Shown piece after piece: positions 9,101-17,241 of a stretch of 64,000 nt of DNA (its first letter is position 1; each line of letters begins with the position of its first letter). A program made the position numbers and the translations under genes. Below the pieces are notes generated by a model that worked only from the letters and a program-made list of their open reading frames with translations, made no database searches and was not told where the DNA came from. Origin of the DNA: Akkermansia massiliensis (GTDB taxonomy: Bacteria; Verrucomicrobiota; Verrucomicrobiia; Verrucomicrobiales; Akkermansiaceae); assembly GCF_018847375.1 (NCBI RefSeq), contig NZ_CP072036.1, positions 2,976,001 to 3,040,000 on the forward strand, in the 5' to 3' direction.

Positions 9101-9871
9101 ATTCAGGGTTCCGGTTCCGGCGGAGCTGCCTTCCTTCACCACGTCAAAAACGAGCGTCCCGGCCTCATCCGCTGCCGCGGTCCATTCCACCGCCATATAG
9201 GTATCCGCGTCCGCCGTGTTGACGCCCCCTTTCCACGTGTCTTCCGTGCGGGAACCGGTGGAGGTCTGAAGCGCCTTTACGTCCACATGAGCGCCGGATA
9301 CCAGGGAAACGGACTGGTACGCGGGCTTGCCGCTGCCCAGGAAAAAAGAAACGGCATATTCCTTGCCGGGCGCCAGTCCGGAGAGGGAAACGCGCACCGT
9401 GCCGGCCCGGACCGCCATGCCGTTGGTAAACAATTGCAAACTCGTATTCAGGGCTTCCCCATGATTCGGAAAGGAGAAGGCGCTTTCCGCCTGCAGCACG
9501 CCGCCCGGCTGCCCTCCGCGGGTTTCCCCCTTTTCCCGCCACGTTGAATTGGCGTTGTTATAGCACATGTTTCCCACGCTCGCTTCCGATTTGGCCGTTA
9601 CCGCCAGATAAACGGAGCGGCCAAACAGCGTTCCAGCCAGCACGGGGGAGGAAGAGGCTTCCAGGTTATTCCTCCGCAGGGGCACGCTTTTCAGCGTGGA
9701 GGATGGCGTGGTGGTCACCACCCCCATATTCGTCCAGCCCGGCTGTGCCGCAGAAGCCGCATTGCCGAAGTCCACGCCAAAGGATTCCACCGTTCCCGCA
9801 CCCTGCCCCGGATTCCCCAGAACGGAGAGAGCCACCGCCACAAGGACGCCGAAGAGAGATTTCTTTTTCAT
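6164..9871 (-). CDS. Secreted multi-domain GH18 glycosidase (chitinase / endo-beta-N-acetylglucosaminidase type)
   Basis: The product has 1,235 residues. The start is the ATG at 9871, directly before a signal peptide (MKKKSLFGVLVAVALSVLG); the longer upstream frame lacks sense. Domain order: a ~30-280 beta-rich region beginning VDFGNAAS, like the start of the PEP-CTERM protein next door; LamG-like domain ~285-430 (TWHHVAVALGTENVSLYVDG); a second LamG-like domain ~565-710; GH18 barrel ~725-1035 with the catalytic signature DGVDLDFEW (~799-807, Glu as proton donor); a BACON-like domain ~1045-1125; and a C-terminal ~100-residue beta domain. GH18 enzymes cleave beta-1,4 GlcNAc linkages in chitin or the chitobiose core of N-glycans. 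In a gut mucin degrader an N-glycan endoglycosidase role is the better guess. It lies downstream of the PEP-CTERM gene, separated from it by a terminator. Confidence 0.88.
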   Translation of the reverse strand: MKKKSLFGVLVAVALSVLGNPGQGAGTVESFGVDFGNAASAAQPGWTNMGVVTTTPSSTLKSVPLRRNNLEASSSPVLAGTLFGRSVYLAVTAKSEASVGNMCYNNANSTWREKGETRGGQPGGVLQAESAFSFPNHGEALNTSLQLFTNGMAVRAGTVRVSLSGLAPGKEYAVSFFLGSGKPAYQSVSLVSGAHVDVKALQTSTGSRTEDTWKGGVNTADADTYMAVEWTAAADEAGTLVFDVVKEGSSAGTGTLNLNALTVRTDDTPAPPAPEPKPVSVLHNRALTVLSSPVALPVPADAWTGTGEMTCELWVRPDGDAVSGAILSLGASTLSLNGGRLHLESGNAETPASVEASGQPFAAGTWHHVAVALGTENVSLYVDGTLAGTAPAAPYLASMKNGWTGLVLAAQFKGARDELRFWNAELGTGADDFFLTGPLPMAHPRYGRLVGLWRLDGDFRDAKWTEFADKTGSSFTRPYQAVTPSGTEFSIVMDNNTFRYMLVTGYVRESHIMWNWPSRPHMINNSDIIYIGAASAAANGDISFSYPDNDVTESRGVQLLPADGARTNVLEFTGEDAYMNVGNGLLAGSNANAFTIEVNLALSAGEQNVTLFENDSVSMTLAWADGHYKARLQAGSTAAWEADLPAVALHEYFWLAFIRNSTAGTGVFYLNGAPLQTAAVAAGEMNGTPNAVVGRNLKGKIDDMRVWHLARPVNRLGTEVQPNWNDRLIVAHWGNSDVFGRDTASWAEHVRTLRGMTEGVGGMRIRLGIAGGAWSAMLPDAAARQRFADGIRDLLKKYPLDGVDLDFEWLYQGDGKWTSYGQLAQAIRETNPDMFFSISLHTVAYWFPAAYMQYVDYFTFQNYGPAIDVNTYNSMVSACGKFRNQGFPDKKIILSAPFQGTPGTAGLPDGKKPGDYIKGYRDIAANCPEADNPDNDTAVYSYSGLNLTLHYNGVTTVKKKAKYISDQKLAGFMYWDMGLDAADAAGSNNYFDRRSLLRAANRYVSSTSFPMTASPFGLSRVGASVPAAGGAVDVEIQMEEEALGWVVADSPEWISVSAASGIGRTTVILTALENKSAAGRSGTVVFRASDKQECAVTVTQAGAGLAGYDKWVQDTFPPDATADRTAADASPAGDGVTNLMKYATGLDPLKPCGSVTKVSVEEGVEGSRHLVLRWPVNPQAAEVKHEVEVSPDLVNWTSLGEVETAGRTSAEFRDAEPVQDSAMKRRFLRLKVTRE

Positions 9872-9916
9872 AGATATAAGGTTATTAAATAATCTAACAG
9901 ATAGACTTCTGCAAAT

Positions 9917-9972
9917 AAAAAATGCCGGAAAGGAGGGATGAACAACATGGGCGGTCCATCCCTTCTTTCCGG
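9917..9972 (-). terminator. Terminator of the PEP-CTERM gene
   Basis: A 16-bp stem (9925-9940 with 9957-9972, one mismatch) is followed on the minus strand by a run of six T (9917-9922). It separates the PEP-CTERM gene from the GH18 gene. Confidence 0.8.
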
Positions 9973-10003
9973 ACATCTCGTCAAAGATAATGCTGAATGC
10001 TCC

Positions 10004-10813
10004 TTAGTTTTTGCGCCGCCGCAACAGCAGCGCCGCCAGTCCGAGCAACCCCAGGGATGCCGTGGCCGGTTCGGGAATGGGCTCGGTTGCCAGCATGAAT
10101 CCGTTCAAGCTGACATCTGCATTTACCACATCCGCGGCCGCTCCGGCGGAGCGTTCATAAGTGAGCGTCACCTGGCCCGAATTGTTTGTGGTGAATGCCC
10201 ATTCCATCCCCACGCCGGAAGAATCCGTCGTCCCCTGGAAAGTTGAACCGGTCACCGTTCCCGCTCCTTCATAGCCGTCCATCAGGCTGCCGGTGACATT
10301 GCTGACACCGCCCGAGAGGGCCATGCTGGTTTTATTGGTTGAGAAACCGTTGTTGCCCAGAACGTACAGATAATAGGTGGTATTGGCCGCCAGGCCGCTC
10401 AACGTGAATTGCAGGCCGACGGTCTGTCCCTTCACCCCGTTGCACTTGCCGGAAATGGAAGATTGCGCCATGCTGTCCGGGAAGAGGGAGTTGATGGAGG
10501 GGGACGTGCCTGTCGCGTCCAGGTAACCCGCATTCATGGCGGCGGTGCTTTTGTACGCCATGGTGAGCGTGACGTCCTGACCGCCCAGATTGCCGAGAAC
10601 CACGGACGGGGAAACGTTTCCCCCGTTTTTGCTCAAGGAAGCAATGGAGGCGTAGGAGGCGGCTTTTCCTCCCGTGATGGAGGAAGCCTGGGTAGCCACA
10701 CTGATCCAATCCGGATCCCCCGCAGAGGAAGAACCCAGATTAATTTTCAGGGAAGCCGCAGAAGCCGCGGAGACGGCGCCTGCCAATAATAGCAGAATGA
10801 ATGATTTCTTCAT
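10004..10813 (-). CDS. PEP-CTERM sorting-domain protein
   Basis: The product is a 269-residue exported protein. The start at 10813 places a signal peptide first (MKKSFILLLLAGAVSAASA). The body (~20-235) is beta-rich, Ser/Thr/Gly-rich and without known catalytic motifs; it begins LKINLGSSSAGDPDW. The C-terminus is a textbook PEP-CTERM tail: the PEP motif (PIPEPA), a hydrophobic helix (SLGLLGLAALLL) and a basic RRRKN end. Such tails are recognised by exosortase and direct surface or exopolysaccharide-associated display. No exosortase gene is in this window. Function of the body is unknown. It is transcribed alone, with its own terminator, from a promoter region that carries a palindromic element. 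Confidence 0.88.
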   Translation of the reverse strand: MKKSFILLLLAGAVSAASAASLKINLGSSSAGDPDWISVATQASSITGGKAASYASIASLSKNGGNVSPSVVLGNLGGQDVTLTMAYKSTAAMNAGYLDATGTSPSINSLFPDSMAQSSISGKCNGVKGQTVGLQFTLSGLAANTTYYLYVLGNNGFSTNKTSMALSGGVSNVTGSLMDGYEGAGTVTGSTFQGTTDSSGVGMEWAFTTNNSGQVTLTYERSAGAAADVVNADVSLNGFMLATEPIPEPATASLGLLGLAALLLRRRKN

Positions 10814-10840
10814 GGTTTTAGCCAATTCACAAGATATATG

Positions 10841-10857
10841 CCGGATTTGGAATCCGG
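10841..10857. promoter_or_regulatory. Palindrome at the PEP-CTERM promoter
   Basis: CCGGATT-TGG-AATCCGG is a perfect 7-bp dyad with a 3-bp centre, 28 bp upstream of the PEP-CTERM start and next to a TATATC box that could be its -10. A second copy lies at 11103-11118. It is a candidate operator; a 5'-UTR hairpin is the alternative. Confidence 0.45.
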
Positions 10858-11102
10858 TATGGATGTTACAGCCGTGAAAAATTGTTCTTCCTGATGCTCT
10901 GCAACATTTCCCCATCCCCCTTTTCACAGCCTTATACCGCCGGCCCTGACGGCTACCGCCGCCAACATGCAGAGACGGTCAGTAATGATCGCCGGAACAA
11001 AAAGAAAGCCTGTTATATCAGGAAATCCCTACGGCAATTTCCAGGATATTGCCAAGCCAAATTTCCTTAAAACGTTTTTCTTTCAATTTTGTAGGCTTGA
11101 CT

Positions 11103-11118
11103 CCGGATTCCAAATCCG
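11103..11118. promoter_or_regulatory. Second copy of the palindrome
   Basis: CCGGATTCCAAATCCG matches the reverse complement of 10842-10857 over 16 bases. It lies about 290 bp upstream of the PEP-CTERM start. Confidence 0.4.
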
Positions 11119-11304
11119 TCCGTTTTATAACCCTGTCCTGACCAATAAGTTATTTTTTATCATTTAAAACCGGAATATTTATGATTTCCAGACTTGACCA
11201 AATATTCTTTTTCTACATTTCCACGAATTCCATTAATTATTCCGTTTTTCATGGAGGAAGATGGTTGCAGCCATCTACGGTTCCACATCCGGAACCAGCA
11301 ATAA

Positions 11305-11330
11305 AAAACGGACGGTTTCCCGTCCGTTTT
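11305..11330 (-). terminator. Terminator of the oxidoreductase gene
   Basis: AAAACGGACGG (11305-11315) and CCGTCCGTTTT (11320-11330) form a perfect 11-bp stem with a 4-base loop. Its A/T arms make it able to work in both directions; it sits 29 bp after the minus-strand stop. Confidence 0.8.
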
Positions 11331-11358
11331 CTGGAAATTGAAGTGTTGAACTACCGGA

Positions 11359-12681
11359 TCAGTAGTCCAGTTCACCTCTCATGACCCGGCGCTCGAATTC
11401 GGCCACGTCCACCACCTGGCCGGTCAGCCGGGCGTGTTCCGTGGCAAAGGCCATGACATGGGAGTGGGCGGATTCTTCAATGGAGGTGGTCATGTCCGCC
11501 GGAGAGGGAACCGTCAGCATGTCATCGTAAAGGGCTTCCACCAGCCCCCAGTCACCGCCGCCGTGGCCCTGGTAGCCGCCAGCCAGTTCCTCCAGCTCCA
11601 CCACGCGGGTTTTTCCGCCAAAGTGGGGCGTGACGGTGATTTCACCGGGGCCGTTTTCCTTGTAGAAGGCTCCGGCGCGGATTTTGCCTTTGGTGCCGTA
11701 TACTTCAATATGGCGGCCCTGTTCAAAGGCCGTCATCGTGAAGGTGCCGGTCAGGCCGCCTTCAAAGCGCATGATGGAAACCTGGTGGTCCGGCTGGTCA
11801 TTGTCGCACTGGAGGTAGTCCCTGCCCCACGGGGAGGTTTCAAGCCATTCGCAGATTTCCTCCGCGGTGGCTTCCTGCGCGCGGTCGTAAACCATGCCCA
11901 GCCAGCGCTTGCATTCGTCGTCCGTGGCGTATTTGCGGGCGTCCCAGGGGTCTTCCCCCACCGGGGTGGTCCAGTCCGTGCAGCGTTCCGGCCGGGGGGA
12001 GGAGAGCGTTTTTTTCGTGAAGAAGGTGAGCTCCCCGAAGCTGGCTACGGAGAGGCACTTGCGCCGCCCCATGAGCCAGTAGAGGATGTCCATGTCATGG
12101 CAGCATTTGGCCACGATCATGGGGGTGGAGGTTTTGCTGTTGCCCCAGTGGCCGCGCACGAAGGAGTGGGCGAAGTGCCACGCCCCCACGCCTTCATTGG
12201 CGTTGAAGGTGATGACGTCCCCTATTTCCCCGCTGGCGATGATTTTTTTCAGGGTGCGGTAGAACTGGGTGTAGCGCAGCACGTGGCACACGGCCACGCG
12301 GCGTTTCAGCTGGCGCGCCAAGTCACGCAGTTCCAGCGTTTCTCTCAGCGTCTTGGCGATGGGTTTTTCCAGCAGGACGTGGTAGCCCAGCTCCATGGCC
12401 TTTTTGCACGGGGCGTAGTGGTAGTCGTCCTGCGTGCCGATGATGGCTACGTCCGCCAGGCGCGGTTCCTCCAGCAGGGAGGTGGCGTCCTTGAACAGGC
12501 GGATGGAGTCCCGCTCTTCCTCCGGGGCAAAGTCACGCACGGCTTCCGTGCGCTGCTTCACGGGGTCCGCCGCGGCGGCGATGCGGTAGCGGTCTTTTTG
12601 TTCCATGGCCAGCTTCATGTAGGTGCGCGTGCGGGAGCCGCACCCGATGCCGGCGAGAGAGAGTCTTTTTTGTTCAGGCAT
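11359..12681 (-). CDS. Gfo/Idh/MocA family oxidoreductase
   Basis: The product has 440 residues; the start at 12681 (MPEQKRLS) immediately precedes the Rossmann strand. Residues ~5-135 form the NAD(P)-binding domain (GIGCGSRTRTYM, AAAADP, VAIIGTQDDYHY) with the family's EKP motif in LLEKPIAKT. Residues ~140-400 form the alpha/beta C-terminal domain. Family members oxidise or epimerise sugars and inositols, and the GH109 glycosidases of Akkermansia are relatives that keep the NAD site. This protein has no signal peptide and so acts in the cytoplasm. It starts 22 bp after the M3 peptidase stop, so the two are probably co-transcribed. The substrate cannot be read from sequence. Confidence 0.85.
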   Translation of the reverse strand: MPEQKRLSLAGIGCGSRTRTYMKLAMEQKDRYRIAAAADPVKQRTEAVRDFAPEEERDSIRLFKDATSLLEEPRLADVAIIGTQDDYHYAPCKKAMELGYHVLLEKPIAKTLRETLELRDLARQLKRRVAVCHVLRYTQFYRTLKKIIASGEIGDVITFNANEGVGAWHFAHSFVRGHWGNSKTSTPMIVAKCCHDMDILYWLMGRRKCLSVASFGELTFFTKKTLSSPRPERCTDWTTPVGEDPWDARKYATDDECKRWLGMVYDRAQEATAEEICEWLETSPWGRDYLQCDNDQPDHQVSIMRFEGGLTGTFTMTAFEQGRHIEVYGTKGKIRAGAFYKENGPGEITVTPHFGGKTRVVELEELAGGYQGHGGGDWGLVEALYDDMLTVPSPADMTTSIEESAHSHVMAFATEHARLTGQVVDVAEFERRVMRGELDY

Positions 12682-12703
12682 GAGGGTTATATTAGAGATT
12701 GAT

Positions 12704-14806
12704 TTAAAGGACGCCGGATTTGACAAGCAGAGCTTCCGCGTCCGGATCACGGCCCATGAAGTCGCGGTAGAGTTCCGCGGCAGGCTTGCTGTTGCCCTTG
12801 CTGAGGATGCAGCGGCGGAAGTCGCGCCCGGTCTGCGGGTTCAGCACCCCTTCCTTCAGGAAGCGGCTGAAGGCGTCCGCTTCCAGCACTTCCGCCCATT
12901 TGTAGGAGTAGTAGCCGGAGGCATAACCCGTGGGGTCCGCGAAGATGTGGGTCAGGCGGCGCGCCACGGAGGGACCGCGGTGGGTCATGGGCACCCGGTA
13001 GTCCGCCAGGATGCGTTCATCCGTTTCCTCCAGCGGAGCGCCCTTGTACTGCGGCCAGTTCACGTGAAGCTCCAGGTCCAGCTTGCCGAAGCAGAGCTGG
13101 CGCATGAAGTCCGTGCCGCTCATGTAGTTGCGGGCGGCGCGCATTTTGGAGAACAGTTCGTCCGGGATTGTTGCACCCGTTTCATAGTGCGCGGCGAAGA
13201 GGTCCACGGATTCCCGCTCCCAGCACCAGTTTTCATTGATCTGGGAGGGCAGTTCCACAAAGTCCCAGGCCACGTTGGTGCCAGCCAGGGATTTCACCTC
13301 CACATCAGAGAGGAGCTGGTGCAGCAGGTGGCCGAATTCATGGAAGATGGTTTCCACCTCCCGGTGGGACAGCAGCGCGGGCTTGTCCCCAACGGGCTTG
13401 GTCATGTTGCCGACCATGAGGCCCAGATGGGGCACGCGGGGCTTGCCGCCGCGCGGGGGTTCCCCCACGCTGAGGTAGTTCATCCACGCTCCGGCGCGCT
13501 TGGAGTCCCGCGGATGCCAGTCCGCATAAAAGGAACCGAGATGTTCCCCGCTTTCCGCATCATGCAGTTCATAGAACAGGACGTCCGGGTGCCATACTTC
13601 CACCGCGCCTTCCGGCACTTCCCCGGATTCACCGGGCTTGAACGCCACCGTGGGGCGCGGCGTTACCGTGATGCCGTACAGGCCGGAGTAGATGGAGAAG
13701 AGGCCGTCCATCACCTTTTCCACAGAGTAGTACGGGCGCAAATCTTCCTCGTCAAAGGAGTAGAGCTCGCGGCGGCGTTTTTCAGACCAGTAGGCGGTTT
13801 CCCACGGGGAGAGCTTTTCCACGGGTTTTCCGGTTTTTTCCTCCTTGTACCGCCGTACGGCTTCCATGTCTTTCAGGAAGGAGGGCTTCACCTTGTCATG
13901 GAGGTCATTAATAAAATTCAAGGCGTTGGCTCCGCTCCCGGCCATGCGGCGGGAGGTGGCGTAGTCCGCAAAGCAGCCATACCCCAGCAGATGGGCCTTT
14001 TTATCCCGCAGTTCCAGGATTTCCGCAATGAGGGCCTCGTTGTCATATTCCCCGTCCTTCCCTATGGAGCAGGAGCCTTCCCACATTTTACGGCGCAGTC
14101 CGTCCGAGTCCGCAAATTGCATGACGGGCTGGAGGGAGGTGAATTTCTGCGTGAAACGCCAGCGGGGGGCTTCTTCCGTGCCGTGGCCGTTGGCCAGGGC
14201 GTCCAGCCGGGCGGCTTCCTTCGCGGAGTCCGGCAGGCCGGAGAGTTCCGCTTCATTTTCCACGATGAGTTCCCAGGCGTTGGTGGAGTCCAGCACGTTT
14301 TCCGCGAATTTCTTGGTCTTCAGGGAGAGCCGGGCTTCTATTTCCGCATATTCCGGCTTTACCTCGTCCGGCAGGTCCGCCCCGCTTTCACGGAAGTCCG
14401 CCAGCGTTTCCTGAATGAAGCGCTGCCTGACGGGGGAGAGGTTTTTCACCCAGTCACAGGCCGCGGCTGCTTTCAGGACCGTCCACAGGCACGGGTTCAG
14501 CGGAACGGAGGAGGAGAAGGCGACCACTTCCGGCAGCATTTCCCCGATGGCTTCCCGCTGGGCGGGTTCGTCATTGACGGAGTCCAGATGCATGATGCGG
14601 CCCCAGCCGAGGTGCAGTTCCTCAGAGGCTTTTTCCAGAGCGCCGAAGGTGCTTTCATAGGTCAGGGAGTCCAGCGGCTGGTCGCAGATGGCCTGGATGT
14701 TCGCCCTGGCGCGGGCGATGGCTTCCGTAACGTCCGGCTTGATGGCGTCCGGCGTGAGCCGTGACCAGGAAACGAGGAAGGAGGGGTCCAGATAGGGATG
14801 GTTCAT
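12704..14806 (-). CDS. prlC: M3 family oligopeptidase (oligopeptidase A / PrlC type)
   Basis: The product is a 700-residue zinc metallopeptidase. The start at 14806 (MNHPYLDPSFL) was chosen because the longer frame adds low-quality sequence. The zinc site is FHEFGHLLHQLL near residue 490: HEFGH supplies two His ligands and the general-base Glu, and a downstream Glu in INENWCWERE follows ~27 residues later as in the family. Length and the GYASGYYSYKWAEVLEADAF C-terminal stretch (common in OpdA and Dcp) fit a full-length cytoplasmic enzyme. OpdA degrades short peptides, including cleaved signal peptides. No signal peptide is present. It is the first gene of a likely two-gene unit with the oxidoreductase. 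Confidence 0.92.
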   Translation of the reverse strand: MNHPYLDPSFLVSWSRLTPDAIKPDVTEAIARARANIQAICDQPLDSLTYESTFGALEKASEELHLGWGRIMHLDSVNDEPAQREAIGEMLPEVVAFSSSVPLNPCLWTVLKAAAACDWVKNLSPVRQRFIQETLADFRESGADLPDEVKPEYAEIEARLSLKTKKFAENVLDSTNAWELIVENEAELSGLPDSAKEAARLDALANGHGTEEAPRWRFTQKFTSLQPVMQFADSDGLRRKMWEGSCSIGKDGEYDNEALIAEILELRDKKAHLLGYGCFADYATSRRMAGSGANALNFINDLHDKVKPSFLKDMEAVRRYKEEKTGKPVEKLSPWETAYWSEKRRRELYSFDEEDLRPYYSVEKVMDGLFSIYSGLYGITVTPRPTVAFKPGESGEVPEGAVEVWHPDVLFYELHDAESGEHLGSFYADWHPRDSKRAGAWMNYLSVGEPPRGGKPRVPHLGLMVGNMTKPVGDKPALLSHREVETIFHEFGHLLHQLLSDVEVKSLAGTNVAWDFVELPSQINENWCWERESVDLFAAHYETGATIPDELFSKMRAARNYMSGTDFMRQLCFGKLDLELHVNWPQYKGAPLEETDERILADYRVPMTHRGPSVARRLTHIFADPTGYASGYYSYKWAEVLEADAFSRFLKEGVLNPQTGRDFRRCILSKGNSKPAAELYRDFMGRDPDAEALLVKSGVL

Positions 14807-14954
14807 GTTGCTTGATGTATTTGTTATTGAAAATGAAGATGGCCTTATTCCGGGAATACAGGAGTTCATGGGAGCTCCGGCCTTCCCTGCGGCGGCCATG
14901 AAAAGATGAAGTTTACCATGTTTTAGGAGAATCCGGAGGAGCGGCGTTTGCCTG

Positions 14955-15509
14955 TTAAATATTTTTAATGAATGCTGCGGGGTTCCCGCCTACCAGGGTA
15001 TGCGGACCGACATCCTTCGTTACGACGGAGCCGGCGCCTACGACAGCCCCTTCACCCACCGTGACGCCGGGACAGAGAACCGCCCTGGAACAGATCCACG
15101 CCCCTTTTTTTATCACTACAGGCTTATTTTTCAAGATGAACAAGTTGCCGGCATCATGATTGGACGTCAGTATGGAGACCTGCGGCCCGATCAGCACGTC
15201 ATCTTCTATCGTGACGCTTCCCGCGGCCATCACGTCCAGGCCTTCATTGATGAATACGCGCTCGCCCACCGAGACGCAGTGTCCGCGGTCAATCTGGAAG
15301 GGGGGAGAGATGTTGGAGGATTCCGGGAACCTGCCCTCAAAGAGTTCATTCACGAGCGCCCGCACTTCCCCGTCAAACGGTGGGAGCGAATTGATTTTCT
15401 GGCAAAGCGTGCGGCTTCTCACCGTTTCCGGCCACAGTATTTCCTTGAATTCCCTGGATTCCCGGGTGTTGATCGGTTCTCCGTTTTTCAGTCTTTCGTA
15501 AATATCCAT
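14955..15509 (-). CDS. Left-handed beta-helix (hexapeptide) O-acetyltransferase, maltose/CatB type
   Basis: The product has about 184 residues. The N-terminus MDIYERLKNGEP matches the Mac helical domain of maltose/galactoside acetyltransferases. The rest is hexapeptide repeat: VFINEGLDVMAAGSVTIEDD, IGPQVSIL, the catalytic His in TSNHDAGN, then GVTVGEGAVVGAGSVVTKDV and a terminal GNPAAFIKNI typical of the family. These trimeric enzymes acetylate sugar or xenobiotic hydroxyls with acetyl-CoA. A start 30 bases upstream (15539) is also possible; 15509 was chosen because the family homology begins there and GGAAAGG lies upstream. The acceptor is unknown. Confidence 0.85.
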   Translation of the reverse strand: MDIYERLKNGEPINTRESREFKEILWPETVRSRTLCQKINSLPPFDGEVRALVNELFEGRFPESSNISPPFQIDRGHCVSVGERVFINEGLDVMAAGSVTIEDDVLIGPQVSILTSNHDAGNLFILKNKPVVIKKGAWICSRAVLCPGVTVGEGAVVGAGSVVTKDVGPHTLVGGNPAAFIKNI

Positions 15510-15614
15510 GTTGTTCGCCTTTCCAAAGTTTTTATTCATCCCAGTCCCTTTCCCGTCTGCCGGGGACGGAGTCTCCAGTCCGTTCCATGAGAAACGGCAG
15601 GATGGCAGGATGGA

Positions 15615-17228
15615 TTATTTTCCGGCGGCGCGGGCTTGTTTCAGCGTGTCCAGCACTCCGGCATGGTTCGGGAAGCGTTTGAGCGCCTGTTCGCACATGT
15701 CCGCGCATTCCCGGTATTTCCCGGCCTTCAGATAGGCGCGGGCCAGCTTCCATTCCGCGGGGTACGGCACCACGGGGGGCAGCAGCAGGGAGGAGAAGCG
15801 CTGGCTCCCGATGGCCTCGGACATCCAGACGCTGGCGGAGTCCGGGAACATGAGGGAGCGGATTTCAGAGGAATACAGGCTTCCCATCTGGAGGCAGCGA
15901 GCCCAGTAGGAGACGCTCATCTGCCGCCGGGCGGCGTCCGCGCCGTCCATGAGCAGGCGCAGAACGCCGGACAGTTTGTCAAAGGCGGACGCCACGGCGC
16001 CCGGCCTGCCCTGCCTGGCAGAGTAACAGGCGCCCATGTATTGGGTGACCACTGCCGCCATGCCGTTGCTCAAGTCCGGAAATCCCTTGGGCAGCGGTCC
16101 CGGAGAAGCCTTGAGCACAAGAGCCTGCGCGGGCAGGTCAGGCCGGGCCAGCATCAGGCGCGCGGGCAGTGTCCTGGCCTCCCATATTTGCAGGAGGGTG
16201 CCGGGGGCCAGCGGATGCTTTTTGTCCAGGGGAACGGAAGCGGCGCGGGCGGCGACGGCATTCGCCTGCCTGTAATGTCCGGCGCAGAATTCGGAAACGG
16301 CCCGGTAAAGGATGGAGCGGAACCAGGCGTCATCCAGCGCGGGGGGAACGTTTTCCGCCTTTTCCCAGGCCAGGCACAGGTTTTCAGAGTCCTTGAAGGC
16401 GGCGCATGCCCCTTCATAGTCCCCCGTGCGGAACAGGCAATGGCCCAGCAGATGATGGGCGGACGCGGAGAAGGGGTTGGCGGCCACGGCCTTGCGGGCG
16501 GTTTCCACCGTTTCCGGGGAAATGACGGGAGCCACTTCCTCCAGCAGAGCGCGCATGAACAGGGCGGCCTGGGAGCCGGGGCGTTCTTTCAGGACGGCGT
16601 CCACCACGCGGACGGCCTCTTTCTGCCCCTCTCCGGGGTTGCCGTGCCCGTCAAAGCCGTCCCGCAGGAGCATGGCGTAAAAGAGGGGTGCGTAAGGGTC
16701 GCGCTTCCAGGTGGAGCAGATGGTTTTCCACGCTTCCTGCGCCTTTACGGGGCCGTTCATCAGCAGCACGGCCAGGGCGTCCGCATAAGCGCGTTCCTGT
16801 TCCGGACAGTCCGGACGCAGCGCCAGCTCCTTCATGCGCTTCATGGAATGGACGCGCTGGTCCTGAAAAGCGGGTCCGGCGCCCATCAGGCTCATGCACC
16901 TGCCCCAGTGGGCCATGAGGCAGTCCGGGTCCAGCCGGAGCGCGGCGTCAAATTTCCGGAAAGCACGCATGTCCCCGAAGGTGAGCAGATGCGTCATTCC
17001 TTCCAGCACCAGCATTTGCGCGGCAGGAGAGGAGGAGCCCACCATCATCGGCTCCACGCCGGGCGGCAGCACGGCAGGCTGTGCCGGAACGCCGGCGCGG
17101 AAGACGGCCTCCCGCCAGCCGTTCAGGGACGGGCTGCTCATCCAGTACCCGTGTTCCCCGCCCCCAGCAGCGGAACAGAATCCCGCCATGGCGGCGGCCA
17201 GCAGGACATGGCGGAAAGAGGCGTTCAT
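15615..17228 (-). CDS. Secreted TPR-like protein
   Basis: The product has 537 residues with a signal peptide (HVLLAAAMAGFCSAAGG). Helical pairs of the TPR type run through most of the chain, for example a block at ~90-130 (FRKFDAALRLDPDCLMAHWGR), one at ~240-275 (NPFSASAHHLLGHCLFRTGD...AAFKDSENL), and a C-terminal one at ~490-535 (KLARAYLKAGKYRECADMCEQ). No enzymatic motif is visible. TPR proteins usually mediate protein contacts. It starts 13 bp after the argS stop in the same direction, so it is probably co-transcribed with argS; the pairing has no obvious functional meaning. Confidence 0.8.
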   Translation of the reverse strand: MNASFRHVLLAAAMAGFCSAAGGGEHGYWMSSPSLNGWREAVFRAGVPAQPAVLPPGVEPMMVGSSSPAAQMLVLEGMTHLLTFGDMRAFRKFDAALRLDPDCLMAHWGRCMSLMGAGPAFQDQRVHSMKRMKELALRPDCPEQERAYADALAVLLMNGPVKAQEAWKTICSTWKRDPYAPLFYAMLLRDGFDGHGNPGEGQKEAVRVVDAVLKERPGSQAALFMRALLEEVAPVISPETVETARKAVAANPFSASAHHLLGHCLFRTGDYEGACAAFKDSENLCLAWEKAENVPPALDDAWFRSILYRAVSEFCAGHYRQANAVAARAASVPLDKKHPLAPGTLLQIWEARTLPARLMLARPDLPAQALVLKASPGPLPKGFPDLSNGMAAVVTQYMGACYSARQGRPGAVASAFDKLSGVLRLLMDGADAARRQMSVSYWARCLQMGSLYSSEIRSLMFPDSASVWMSEAIGSQRFSSLLLPPVVPYPAEWKLARAYLKAGKYRECADMCEQALKRFPNHAGVLDTLKQARAAGK

Positions 17229-17241
17229 AAGGAAGAAACGG

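Larger units (their letters stand above)
10814..11304. other. Upstream region of the PEP-CTERM gene, no gene seen
   Basis: This is about 490 bases, AT-rich towards 11140-11260, with no convincing reading frame. It holds the two palindromic copies described separately. An unannotated small RNA cannot be excluded. Confidence 0.5.

Noticed and set aside
12623..14764. 713-codon plus-strand frame opposite the M3 peptidase
   Set aside because: The minus strand has a full peptidase with HEFGH; the plus-strand frame has no domain and is a shadow.
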